Part shown: piece by piece, positions 24,079 to 32,051 of the stretch
How the letters are laid out: every line of letters starts with the position of its first letter
Position numbering within the stretch: the first letter of the stretch is position 1
Source: Aldehydirespirator sp965117015
Lineage (GTDB): Bacteria > Actinomycetota > Acidimicrobiia > Acidimicrobiales > Aldehydirespiratoraceae
Direction of reading: 5' to 3'
DNA: 64,000 nt
Assembly (NCBI GenBank): GCA_965117015.1
Contig: OZ220747.1
Span: 1,054,001-1,118,000, forward strand
Notes under the pieces: model-generated
The model's input: only the letters and a program-made list of their open reading frames with translations
Database searches by the model: none
What the model was told of the DNA's origin: nothing
Made by a program: the position numbers and the translations under genes

Positions 24079-24168
24079 CCGGCCGGCGGGTCCTGTCGTC
24101 GAGGCCGTCCGACCGACGGGGCTTCGCCCCATTGTCGGTCGGCCGTTCCTCGCCGCCACCCCCCGGCC
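24079..24168 (+). repeat. Structured ~90 bp repeat A, copy 2
   Basis: Same ends as copy 1. The inner arms are CCGACCGAC (24109-24117) and GTCGGTCGG (24134-24142), around GGGGCTTCGCCCC; outer arms are CGAGG (24100-24104) and CCTCG (24148-24152). Arm bases differ from the other copies but still pair. It lies between the MaoC-like gene and the thiolase, 26 bases after the MaoC stop. Confidence 0.85.
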
Positions 24169-24194
24169 TTCCGGGTCGCGGGGCTACGGCCTCC

Positions 24195-25166
24195 TCAAGG
24201 GGCGGCGGCTATTGCTGTCCAGTCGAGGATCTTTTCGGGTTTCTCGGTGCGGTGGGCGAAGCCTTCGACCTGCACCGCGAACACGTGGCCGGAGGCGGCT
24301 GGGGCTTTGTCTAGGAGGGTGTGGCGGAACGACACTTGGTCGCCCTCGAACGCGGGGCCGGTGTGGTCGCAGGCGTGCCATCCCACCACGGTGGCCATTC
24401 CGGGCAGCACCCTCGACAGCGACGCCTGAGCCAGACCGACGATGTGGCCCCCGTAGAGCAGGCGCTGCGGGTAGGGCGACTCATTCGCGTCGCGGTGGAC
24501 CATGGCCAGGTTGTTGGTTAGGCGTACCAGCCCCAGCGCGTTGTCGACCACGTCCCGGGCCGGGTCCGCCAGGGTGGTGCCGGGCTGCCATTCGATTCCG
24601 GCGCCGAGCGGCTTGAAATCCCAATGGGCCGGCACGAGCTCGGCGTGCGAAGCAAGGTCCAGTGGCGGCGCCGCCCCCAGGTCGTCATCGTGGCCGGGCT
24701 GTGCATCGCCTCGCTGGGGCAGCAGTGGTGCCCGCTGGTAGGTCACGGCCGGCTCGCCGTCGGTGGTGGTGACGATGTCGACCAGGACCTTGCCCCTGTG
24801 GGGCCGGCCGGGTCGGGGCCGGCTGTCGGCCAGCGCGGCCACGGTGACGGTGGTGGAGATCGACTGGCCTACGAGCACCGGCCTGAGCAGCCGCACATCG
24901 CGGTAGAAGAGGTTGGCGATCGCCCTGCGAGTGAGCGTGGTGCTGTGCCCGATCGACAGGTGCATCACCAGTGCAGGGCTGGCCAGACGGCCTGGGCGCC
25001 CGGTGACCGCCTCACAGACGGCCGGATCCATCACCATTGGGAGCCGCTCGCCCACCATCGACTGGTACAGCGCGGCCATGCCGTCGTCGATCACCACCGA
25101 GGGCTGGCGGGGCATCTCCTGGCCTACCCGCAACTCCTCGTAGTAGGGGCCGTCGAGCGGGATCAC
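24195..25166 (-). CDS. MaoC-like double hot-dog hydratase/thioesterase-fold protein
   Basis: About 323 residues with two hot-dog halves. The first begins LDGPYYEELRVGQEMP and continues SPALVMHLSIGHSTTLTRR; the second holds RLLYGGHIVGLAQASLSRVLPG and VSFRHTLLDKA. MaoC-type hydratases add water to enoyl-CoA; related proteins are thioesterases. The start is uncertain: the frame runs into the upstream M24 gene, and GTG 25166 is chosen because it retains the ELRVGQ motif and lies 25 bases after that gene's stop. The gene follows the two M24 genes on the minus strand. Repeat A copy 2 follows it. Confidence 0.8.
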   Translation of the reverse strand: MIPLDGPYYEELRVGQEMPRQPSVVIDDGMAALYQSMVGERLPMVMDPAVCEAVTGRPGRLASPALVMHLSIGHSTTLTRRAIANLFYRDVRLLRPVLVGQSISTTVTVAALADSRPRPGRPHRGKVLVDIVTTTDGEPAVTYQRAPLLPQRGDAQPGHDDDLGAAPPLDLASHAELVPAHWDFKPLGAGIEWQPGTTLADPARDVVDNALGLVRLTNNLAMVHRDANESPYPQRLLYGGHIVGLAQASLSRVLPGMATVVGWHACDHTGPAFEGDQVSFRHTLLDKAPAASGHVFAVQVEGFAHRTEKPEKILDWTAIAAAP

Positions 25167-25191
25167 GAACTCGAAGGCTACGGGCGGGCCG

Positions 25192-26127
25192 TCACGGCCG
25201 CGGCGACAGCACCGCGGGACCGTCGGCGGTGACATGCACCACGTCGCGACGGTGGCCGTCGGCGACGCTGAGGACCATCCCGGCCTCCAGTCGCTCGCCG
25301 GCCCCGACACCGGGGCCGATCACCGGCTGCTCGAAGCCCATTCCCAGTCCACGTACCAGCCAGTCACCGGTGGTCGCGGCTGCGGACAGTTCGGCGTGGG
25401 TCGCGCCCGCTCGGCAGGCCCCGGTCAGTGCGCTGGTACCGGCGCGCCGACCAGCGGCAAAGACACCGCCTACGCCTCCCTCGTAGAGGTCGCAGATCAC
25501 GCCGACATCGACGGCCAACTCGGCACCGCGCCGCTCGGCCCGTACTCCCGACGACGGGACAGTCACCCCCACACCGGCCAGAGCCCTGATGGCTGCTACT
25601 CCCGGGGCGGTGCCTCCTGCCGCGCCGAGCGCGGCCTCCACCCCGACCCAGGCGACGGCGCAGGCCCGGGAGATCGCCTCGACCTCGCCCCGCAGCTTGT
25701 GCCGCCGGACGTCGGCCATCAGGTCGTCGGCGGGAACGATCTCGGCTCCAGAAGCGAAGCCTGCCGCGGCCCGGCGGAACGACGGCGTCAGTTCATCCAC
25801 CCCGATCCGGCCGGCGCCGGCCAAGCCGTCGACGGCGGCCATGGACGCAGCCATGATGCGAGGATTCCAGGTGAGCGGGTAGAGGTCGTCGAAGGTCATA
25901 GGGGACTCGATACCCGCCTCCCAACTCGACAGAGCGTGGACCCGCTGCGTGGAAGCGACCACGATGCAGCCCGCCCCGAACGGCCGGGTGCCTGCGGTCC
26001 ACAGCCGGCGCATCCCGCAGGCGTACCCGGCGTTGTCCTGGCGTCCCAGCACCAGCACGTCAATGCCGGCCGAGGCCATGGCGTCCAGCACCCGGTCGCG
26101 GCGGGCCAGCACCAGATCGTTGGTCAT
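25192..26127 (-). CDS. M24 (aminopeptidase P/creatinase) family protein lacking metal ligands
   Basis: A 311-residue protein with the creatinase N-domain (residues about 1-140) and the pita-bread C-domain. Compared with the intact neighbour, four of the five metal ligands are changed: the first Asp is kept (LAVDVG), the second Asp is Gly (YEGGVGGVF), the His is Arg (WLVRGLGMGF), the first Glu is Ala (LSVADG), and the last Glu is Asp (RDVVHVT). It should not bind the usual dinuclear metal centre. The start overlaps the neighbour's stop as ATGA, so the two are translationally coupled and may form a heterodimer. Confidence 0.82.
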   Translation of the reverse strand: MTNDLVLARRDRVLDAMASAGIDVLVLGRQDNAGYACGMRRLWTAGTRPFGAGCIVVASTQRVHALSSWEAGIESPMTFDDLYPLTWNPRIMAASMAAVDGLAGAGRIGVDELTPSFRRAAAGFASGAEIVPADDLMADVRRHKLRGEVEAISRACAVAWVGVEAALGAAGGTAPGVAAIRALAGVGVTVPSSGVRAERRGAELAVDVGVICDLYEGGVGGVFAAGRRAGTSALTGACRAGATHAELSAAATTGDWLVRGLGMGFEQPVIGPGVGAGERLEAGMVLSVADGHRRDVVHVTADGPAVLSPRP

Positions 26128-27344
26128 GATCGGAACGGCTCGTAATGGTGACCCCCGCCAAGCAGGCGCCAGCCGTCGTCGGTCACGGCCACGATCTCCT
26201 CGGCCCGGTAGCCGCCCACGCCGTCGGTCCAGATGACCGGCTCGAACACCAGCACCATGCCCGGCTCCAGCACGTAAGCGTCGTCGAAGGCCGGGCCCAG
26301 GTCGGTGCCGATCATGGGCATCTCCGCGCTCTCCAGGCCGACTCCGTGGGCCAGGTAGAAGTGCGGCAACCACGGCGTGTCATGGGGCTCGACGGACCGC
26401 GCGGCCCGGCCCACATCGCCGAGGGTTGCGCCGGGACGCACCGCGGCCAGCGAAGCTTCCAACACCGCCATCCAGCGATCGAACAGCGACTGCTCGGCCG
26501 CAGTCGGAGCCCGTCCCACCACCCATGTGCGCCCGAAGTCCGACATGTAGCCCTGGTAGCCCACCCCGGCATCCACCCACACCAGGTCGCCCTTCGCATA
26601 GACCGGGTTGTCGACCCCCGTGGGGAAGGCGACATGGCCCGTGGATGTGCGCACTCCGCCGTCGCGGCGGGTCGGCATGGGCTGGAAGATCGGATCGATC
26701 CCGTTCTGATAGGCGGCGCCGGACTCCGGGTCGCCGTCCCGGAGAGCGGCCAGGAACGCTCCCGCGACCTCGGTCCGGGTGGAGCCGGGAACACACGCGG
26801 CCTGAGCCGCCTCCATTGCACGCTCGGTGTGCCGTTGGGACTGATCGATGCAGGCCAACTCGTCTTCGGTCTTCACTGCCCGAGCCGGCACCAGCACCCG
26901 GCTCGCGTCGACGAGCTCGGCTCCGTCGAGAACGCCGGCGCGAGCCATGGCGCCGGTCATCCCATCCACCGCCACCCGGCGTCCGGTCACGTCCCCGAGC
27001 ACGTCGGCGATGGCCTCGCCTACGCCGGCCGCTCCGTCGTCGAGCTCGGGCCATAGCGGGGGGCCTGCCTCGACGCCAGCCACCTCGTGGGCATGGAGCC
27101 GGGCCGGTCCGTCCGGCGCGCTCACGATGGCTACCGCGCGCCGGTGGTTGGCATGACCGGCGTCGACCGCCTCGGGAACATGTCCGGTGGCGTAGGTCAC
27201 GTGGGGACCATGCATCAGCACAGCCCCGTCCACACCCTGGGCCCGCATCTGGTCGCGCAGCCGGCTCAGCCGCTGCGATCGCATACGGCCCGGATCAGGC
27301 GCCTGCGGCGCGATCTCATCCACCGGGACGCCGTCGCCGCTCAT
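26124..27344 (-). CDS. M24 family metallopeptidase (Xaa-Pro dipeptidase/creatinase-like)
   Basis: A 406-residue M24 enzyme with a complete metal site: WVDAGVGYQGYMSDFG (two Asp), YLAHGVGLE (His), MVLVFEPV (Glu) and GYRAEEIVAVT (Glu). The N-domain has the creatinase form (RLRDQMRAQGVDGAVL). Family members cleave Xaa-Pro bonds or open creatine-like amides. ATG 27344 is chosen over a frame that extends to 27515 with poor protein character. It is the first gene of a minus-strand set with its degenerate relative and the MaoC-like gene. It is divergent from an acyl-CoA ligase. Confidence 0.92.
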   Translation of the reverse strand: MSGDGVPVDEIAPQAPDPGRMRSQRLSRLRDQMRAQGVDGAVLMHGPHVTYATGHVPEAVDAGHANHRRAVAIVSAPDGPARLHAHEVAGVEAGPPLWPELDDGAAGVGEAIADVLGDVTGRRVAVDGMTGAMARAGVLDGAELVDASRVLVPARAVKTEDELACIDQSQRHTERAMEAAQAACVPGSTRTEVAGAFLAALRDGDPESGAAYQNGIDPIFQPMPTRRDGGVRTSTGHVAFPTGVDNPVYAKGDLVWVDAGVGYQGYMSDFGRTWVVGRAPTAAEQSLFDRWMAVLEASLAAVRPGATLGDVGRAARSVEPHDTPWLPHFYLAHGVGLESAEMPMIGTDLGPAFDDAYVLEPGMVLVFEPVIWTDGVGGYRAEEIVAVTDDGWRLLGGGHHYEPFRS

Positions 27345-27462
27345 CGCATCACTATGCCCGGTGGCGGGTTCGCTCGCGAGCAGTCTCGGCCCCGGCACCG
27401 GAGATGAGGACGTGCATCGGGCATAATCTGGCCGCAGTCGGGCGCCAGAAGGAGGCAGCGCA

Positions 27463-29031
27463 ATGCGATCCATTGCTGACATACCCCGCCGGCAGGCCGC
27501 CGAGAACCCGGACAAGCCTGCGCTGATCTGTCACGACCGCACGCTCACCTACCGGGATCTCGACACCGAGTCCTCCCAGGTGGCCAACGCGCTGATCGCG
27601 GCCGGCGTCGGCTCGCAGAGCCGGGTCGGGTTCATCGGCAAGAACATCGCCGAGTACTTCACCCTCGTGTTCGGCGCGGCCAAGATCAACGCGGTCACCG
27701 TGGCCGTCAACTGGCGGCTGGTGGCGGCCGAGATGGCCTACATCCTGAACCACGCCGAGGTCGAGGTCGTCATGGTGGAGGACGAGTTTCTCGGCCATCT
27801 GGCCGACATGGACCTTCCCCGCCGGCCACGAGTGGTTCTGGTCGGTGCAGGCACCGCCGACGAGGGACAGGACCACTACTCCGACTGGATCGAGGGCCAA
27901 CCGGCCACCGATCCCGCCTATCCGTCCGTCGAGGACGACACGGGCCTTCAGCTCTACACGTCGGGCACCACCGGCCTGCCCAAGGGAGCCGAGCTCAGCA
28001 ACCGCAACATCTTCTCGATAGTGGGCCCGATCAGCGGCATGCTCGGCCTGCACCCCGACAGCGTGATGCTTCACGTGCTGCCCCTGTTCCACATCGGCGG
28101 CAGCGGAGTGGCCACCGTCGGGCTGTACATGGGCTGCACCAATGTGGTGCACCGGGACGTGGACCCGGCCGCCATCTTCACCGACATTCCGGGCCATCGG
28201 GTCAACGCGGCCTTCATGGTGCCGGCGCTGCTCCAGTTCCTGCCGATGATGCCGGGCGCGTCAGACGTGGACTTCTCCTCGCTGGAGAGCATCGTGTACG
28301 GAGCGTCGCCGATCACCGAGGAAGCGCTCACCGCGTCCTTGGCCCTTCTCAAGTGCCCGCACACCCAGGTGTACGGGCTCACCGAGACCACCGGCGCTCT
28401 GACCCTGCTGGCGCCCGAGGACCACGACCCGGGCGGGCCGAGGGCGAAGCTGCTCCGGTCAGCCGGCAAGCCGCTGCCGGGCGTGGAACTTTGCCTCGTC
28501 GACGGGGACGGGCGCGACGTCTCTGCCGGTGAGGTAGGCGAGGTATGGGCCCGGACCGTCCAGAACCTCAAGGGCTACTGGCGCGACCCGGAGGCGACGG
28601 CCGATGTATTCCCCGAAGGCCGCGACGACCAGGGACTCGGCTGGTTCCGCACCGGCGACGCCGGCTACATGGAGGACGGATACCTCTTCATCCACGACCG
28701 GATCAAGGACATGATCGTGTCGGGCGGTGAGAACGTGTACCCGGCCGAGATCGAGAACGCCCTGATGGCCCATCCGTCAGTGGCCGACGTGGCCGTCATC
28801 GGGATCCCCAGCGAACGCTGGGGAGAGTCGCCCTTGGCGCTGATCGTGCCCGCGCCCGACACCGACCCCAGCGAGGAGGAGCTCATCGCCCACTGCCGCC
28901 AGCTCCTGGCCGGATTCAAGATTCCGGCCGCAGTCGAGCGCATCGACGCGGTGCCCCGCAACCCGTCGGGGAAGATCCTCAAGACCGAGCTGCGCAAGCC
29001 CTACTGGGAAGCTCGCGACCGGCAGGTCTGA
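27463..29031 (+). CDS. Acyl-CoA synthetase (FadD-like ligase)
   Basis: A 522-residue ANL ligase. The P-loop is LYTSGTTGLPKGAELSNRN, the A5 motif is VYGLTETTGA, the hinge is GWFRTGDAGYMEDGYLFIHDRIKDMI with SGGENVYPAEIE, and the catalytic Lys is in RNPSGKILKTELR. All core motifs are intact, so it should be active on a fatty or aromatic acid. The ATG has a strong AAGGAGG about 7 bases upstream, unlike the leaderless genes nearby. It is the only plus-strand gene between the M24 cluster and the TauD-like gene, so its pathway partners are uncertain. Confidence 0.95.
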   Translation: MRSIADIPRRQAAENPDKPALICHDRTLTYRDLDTESSQVANALIAAGVGSQSRVGFIGKNIAEYFTLVFGAAKINAVTVAVNWRLVAAEMAYILNHAEVEVVMVEDEFLGHLADMDLPRRPRVVLVGAGTADEGQDHYSDWIEGQPATDPAYPSVEDDTGLQLYTSGTTGLPKGAELSNRNIFSIVGPISGMLGLHPDSVMLHVLPLFHIGGSGVATVGLYMGCTNVVHRDVDPAAIFTDIPGHRVNAAFMVPALLQFLPMMPGASDVDFSSLESIVYGASPITEEALTASLALLKCPHTQVYGLTETTGALTLLAPEDHDPGGPRAKLLRSAGKPLPGVELCLVDGDGRDVSAGEVGEVWARTVQNLKGYWRDPEATADVFPEGRDDQGLGWFRTGDAGYMEDGYLFIHDRIKDMIVSGGENVYPAEIENALMAHPSVADVAVIGIPSERWGESPLALIVPAPDTDPSEEELIAHCRQLLAGFKIPAAVERIDAVPRNPSGKILKTELRKPYWEARDRQV

Positions 29032-29059
29032 CAAGGCTGGACGGGGCTGGAGGCAGAAC

Positions 29060-29986
29060 TCAGCCGACGATGAGGGTGTCCTCGCCCATGATGGCGCGGC
29101 CGGAGGTCTCCCGCTGGTCCTGGTGGTTGTCGGCCAGTTCTGTGGCCGGATCGCCGGCAATGCGGGTGTGCCACATCACCCGGGGCTCGGTCATGTCGAA
29201 GGGGGTGCCCCGGTGCATGAGCCGGCGGTTGTCCCACAACGCGGCGTCGCCAGCGGCCCACTGGTGGTGGTGGATCCGCGGCGGCTGGCACGCCTCGGCG
29301 TTCAGCTGGTCGAGGAAGGCCTCCGACTCGTCCTCGGACATTCCCTCGACGCCGTATGCGTGCCGCCCGATCAACAGGTTGGGCCGGCCCGTCTCGGGAT
29401 GCACCTTCACCAGCGGCCTCAGCGACGGCTCGAGGTCGTGGAAGCCGTACATGTCATAGCCGCCGCCCTCGGTCTTGGTCGGCATGTATCCAGACCGGCT
29501 CTGGCTGTAGTAGAGCGAGTGGTAGGCGCGCATCTCGGCCAGCCGCTGCTGGGTCTCCGGGTCCAGCGCCTCGTAGGCGGCCCGCATGTCGGCCCACCCG
29601 GTGGCTCCGCCCCGGCTGGTCACCACCTCGGCGGTGAACACCGAGCCCTTGGCCTGCAGCGGCATGTAGGTGCTGTCGTGGTGCCAGCCTTCGTTGCCCC
29701 GCAGCGACTTCACCACGTCGTGATCGGGGTCGTTGAGGATCTTGCCGTCGGCGTCCACGTTGCTGAAGGCCACCGCGGTGAACTCCAGCGGACCGAACCG
29801 CAGGGCGTAGGCGTCCTGCTCGGCCCTGGTCAGGAACTGCCCCGGGAAGATCAGCAGGGCGTGCTCGAGCCAGACCTGGTGGAGGGCACGGAATGCGGTG
29901 TCGTCGATGGACCGCAACTCCACCCCGGTGACCACCGCGCCGAATGTGGCGTCGAGCGGTTCTACTTCGAACGGATCATCTGCCAT
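29060..29986 (-). CDS. TauD/TfdA family Fe(II)/2-oxoglutarate dioxygenase
   Basis: A 308-residue dioxygenase. The iron ligands are in NEGWHHDSTYMP (HxD) and, near the C-terminus, RRLMHRGTPFD (His), with an Arg for 2-oxoglutarate in HTRIAGD. The family hydroxylates sulfonates, phenoxyacetates, sulfate esters or carnitine-like compounds, using 2-oxoglutarate and oxygen. No taurine transporter or sulfatase is adjacent, so the substrate is open. It is convergent with the acyl-CoA ligase and divergent from the LLM oxidoreductase. Confidence 0.93.
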   Translation of the reverse strand: MADDPFEVEPLDATFGAVVTGVELRSIDDTAFRALHQVWLEHALLIFPGQFLTRAEQDAYALRFGPLEFTAVAFSNVDADGKILNDPDHDVVKSLRGNEGWHHDSTYMPLQAKGSVFTAEVVTSRGGATGWADMRAAYEALDPETQQRLAEMRAYHSLYYSQSRSGYMPTKTEGGGYDMYGFHDLEPSLRPLVKVHPETGRPNLLIGRHAYGVEGMSEDESEAFLDQLNAEACQPPRIHHHQWAAGDAALWDNRRLMHRGTPFDMTEPRVMWHTRIAGDPATELADNHQDQRETSGRAIMGEDTLIVG

Positions 29987-30049
29987 GGCCCCAGCTCAGC
30001 CTCCGTCGCAGGCTGCCGAAGCCAAGCTACTCCGATCTCAATGACCGCC

Positions 30050-30055
30050 TACAGT
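30050..30055 (+). promoter_or_regulatory. Putative -10 box (TACAGT) for leaderless transcript
   Basis: TACAGT ends 7 bases before the GTG at 30063, which has no Shine-Dalgarno sequence. Confidence 0.4.
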
Positions 30056-30062
30056 TGGCTGC

Positions 30063-31214
30063 GTGCGCACCGGGGTGTTCCTGTTCGGCGGGGTCGAGAT
30101 GGACGACGCCGGCCCCGGCCTGCCCGTTCCCACCGACCGCCGCTACGACCACAAGGAGATCTGGCGGGCCACCGAGCGGATCATCGATATGGGGGTGGTG
30201 TGTGACCGGTTGGGGTTCGACTCGTTCTGGTTGACCGAGCACCATTTCCAGCACGAGGGCTACGAGGTGGTCCCCAACGGGATCCTGGTGGGAACCATCC
30301 TGGCCGAGCGCACCGAGAGCGTCCGCATCGGGATGGCGTTCAACATCGTGCCGCAGTGGCATCCGCTCAGGCTGGCCGAGGACTTCGCCACGCTGCACAA
30401 CGTGTCCGGCGGCCGCGCCATCCTCGGCGTGGGGCGGGGGACCGTGCCGCGCGAGGCCGAGACCCTGGGCACCAAGATCGGCAGCTTCGACAACCCGGAC
30501 AAGGTTGCGGCCGACGACTTGAACCGCAAGCAGTTCGACGAGGCCATGGAAGTCATCCTCCGAGCCTTGAACAACGACACGTTCAGCTTCCACGGCGAGG
30601 TCTATGACTTCCCGCCGGCGGGCATCCCCGACCGGGGCGGGTTCGTGACCGAGCTGTCGCTGGTGCCCCGGCCGCTGTACCCCTACGAGATCTGGCAGGC
30701 CGCCAAGTCGCCGGCCACCCTCGAGCAGATACCGCGCTGCGGCTGGGGCGGGGTGTTCTGGAACTACCACCACTCCATCGTCAAGCAGCGCTGGGAGCAG
30801 TTCGCCGACAGGTACCTGGCCCATCACGGCCGCGAGCTGGGCCGCGGCGAGCACCGCATGCTCGTGCAGAACGTCCGGGTCGAGGACACCCGCGAGCAGG
30901 CCATGGCATCGGTGCGCAGCGGCCACGACGAGCTCTGGAAGTTCCTCGGCCCCTACGGCTGGAGCAAGGGCTACCTCGGCCCCGACGGCGAACCGGCCAA
31001 GCCGGGGCTGATCCCCACCCTCGAGGAGTCCATCGACCAGAAGGTCTGGGCGGTGGGAAGCCCCGCTGACGTGGCTGAGTCCCTCAGCTGGTACGACGAG
31101 CAGATCGGAATCGAGAACCTCCTGATATTCCCGGCCATGCCTGGCGATGCGTACGAGAAGGTCGAGGAGCAGTTGCACCGCATCGCCGAAGAGGTGCTCC
31201 CTCTGCTTTCTTAG
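30063..31214 (+). CDS. LLM-class flavin-dependent oxidoreductase
   Basis: A 383-residue luciferase-like TIM-barrel enzyme starting with GTG. Typical segments are GFDSFWLTEHHFQHEGYE, VRIGMAFNIVPQWHPLRLAEDFATL and GGRAILGVGRGTVPREAE. The WLTEHHF pattern is closer to bacterial luciferase/alkane monooxygenase-like FMN enzymes than to F420 enzymes, but the cofactor cannot be fixed by sequence alone. It may oxidise a long-chain or cyclic ketone substrate. Repeat A copy 3 begins 11 bases after its stop and could end or modulate its transcript. Confidence 0.93.
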   Translation: MRTGVFLFGGVEMDDAGPGLPVPTDRRYDHKEIWRATERIIDMGVVCDRLGFDSFWLTEHHFQHEGYEVVPNGILVGTILAERTESVRIGMAFNIVPQWHPLRLAEDFATLHNVSGGRAILGVGRGTVPREAETLGTKIGSFDNPDKVAADDLNRKQFDEAMEVILRALNNDTFSFHGEVYDFPPAGIPDRGGFVTELSLVPRPLYPYEIWQAAKSPATLEQIPRCGWGGVFWNYHHSIVKQRWEQFADRYLAHHGRELGRGEHRMLVQNVRVEDTREQAMASVRSGHDELWKFLGPYGWSKGYLGPDGEPAKPGLIPTLEESIDQKVWAVGSPADVAESLSWYDEQIGIENLLIFPAMPGDAYEKVEEQLHRIAEEVLPLLS

Positions 31215-31224
31215 CCGAGCCTTT

Positions 31225-31313
31225 CCGGCCGGCGGGTCCTGTCGTCGAGTCAGGTGACCGACACGGGCTTCGCCCTACTCGTCGGTCACCTGACTCGCCG
31301 CCACCCCCCGGCC
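31225..31313 (+). repeat. Structured ~90 bp repeat A, copy 3
   Basis: The best-preserved copy. CGAGTCAGGTGACCGAC (31246-31262) is perfectly complementary to GTCGGTCACCTGACTCG (31281-31297), 17 bp arms with an 18-base loop that contains GGGCTTCGCCC. Outer CCGGCC/GGCC ends as in the other copies. It lies between the LLM gene and the nitroreductase-bio operon. Confidence 0.88.
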
Positions 31314-31370
31314 TGTGGGTTCGCGGTTGGGAGCCGTAGGGTCTTCGAGACCCGATGCAGGAGGCCATCG

Positions 31371-32051
31371 ATGCTGGGACTGTCCGCTGACGAGCTGCTG
31401 ACTACGACCCGCGCCGTTCGCAGGCGCCTGGACTTCGACCGCCCGGTCGATCCTGGGCTGATAACCGAATGCCTGGACATCGCACTCCAGGCACCCAGCG
31501 GCGGAAACCGCCAGGACTGGGTGTGGATGGTGGTTGCCGACCCAACCAGGAAGGCGGCGCTGGCCGGGCTCTACCGCCAGGCGTGGGCCGCCTACCGCGA
31601 GTCGCCCTACTTCCCCACCAATGAACCACCTCACGAAGACCCAGCCGTTCGCGCCTCCTTCGAACGGATCGCGGATTCGGCCCAGTACCTGTCCGACAAC
31701 CTCGAGCGGGCTCCGCTTTTCCTGATCCCATGCCTGGCCATCAATCGCGTCGAGCGACCATCGTGGGGCGGAGCGGCATCAAGGCTCGGATCAGTGATAC
31801 AAGCGTCGTGGAGCTTCATGCTCGCCGCCCGGGAACGGGGACTGGGGACATGCTGGACCACCTTGCACCTGGCTTACGAGCAGCAGGCCGCGGAGATCCT
31901 GGGAATCCCGTACGACGAGTGCACGCAGGTCGCACTCATCCCCATCGCTCACACCATCGGCACCGACTTCCGCCCCGGTATGCGGGAGCCGCTGGACAAG
32001 GTGCTGCACTGGGACGAATGGAAGGGCGCCCCGCCGCCCCGCCAGCCGTGA
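31371..32051 (+). CDS. Nitroreductase-family flavoprotein
   Basis: A 226-residue FMN nitroreductase-fold protein. It has TTRAVRRRLDFDRPVD at the start, the FMN-phosphate site QAPSGGNRQDW, and GSVIQASWSFMLAARERGLGTCW. Members reduce nitro groups, quinones or flavin-bound substrates, and some cannibalise flavin. ATG 31371 is chosen because it has AGGAGG upstream; the frame extends through repeat A but that is not conserved protein. It overlaps bioA by 4 bases (GTGA), so it is co-translated with biotin synthesis genes, an unusual pairing. Confidence 0.9.
   Translation: MLGLSADELLTTTRAVRRRLDFDRPVDPGLITECLDIALQAPSGGNRQDWVWMVVADPTRKAALAGLYRQAWAAYRESPYFPTNEPPHEDPAVRASFERIADSAQYLSDNLERAPLFLIPCLAINRVERPSWGGAASRLGSVIQASWSFMLAARERGLGTCWTTLHLAYEQQAAEILGIPYDECTQVALIPIAHTIGTDFRPGMREPLDKVLHWDEWKGAPPPRQP

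Noticed and set aside
31254..31370. N-terminal extension of the nitroreductase beginning MTDTGFALLVGHL
   Set aside because: The same peptide can be read from repeat A copy 1 (4877-4939) with no gene behind it; it only translates the repeat, and a good AGGAGG precedes ATG 31371.
31314..31370. Biotin-type regulatory site or riboswitch before bioA
   Set aside because: No BirA-like palindrome or known riboswitch fold is recognisable; only repeat A lies upstream.
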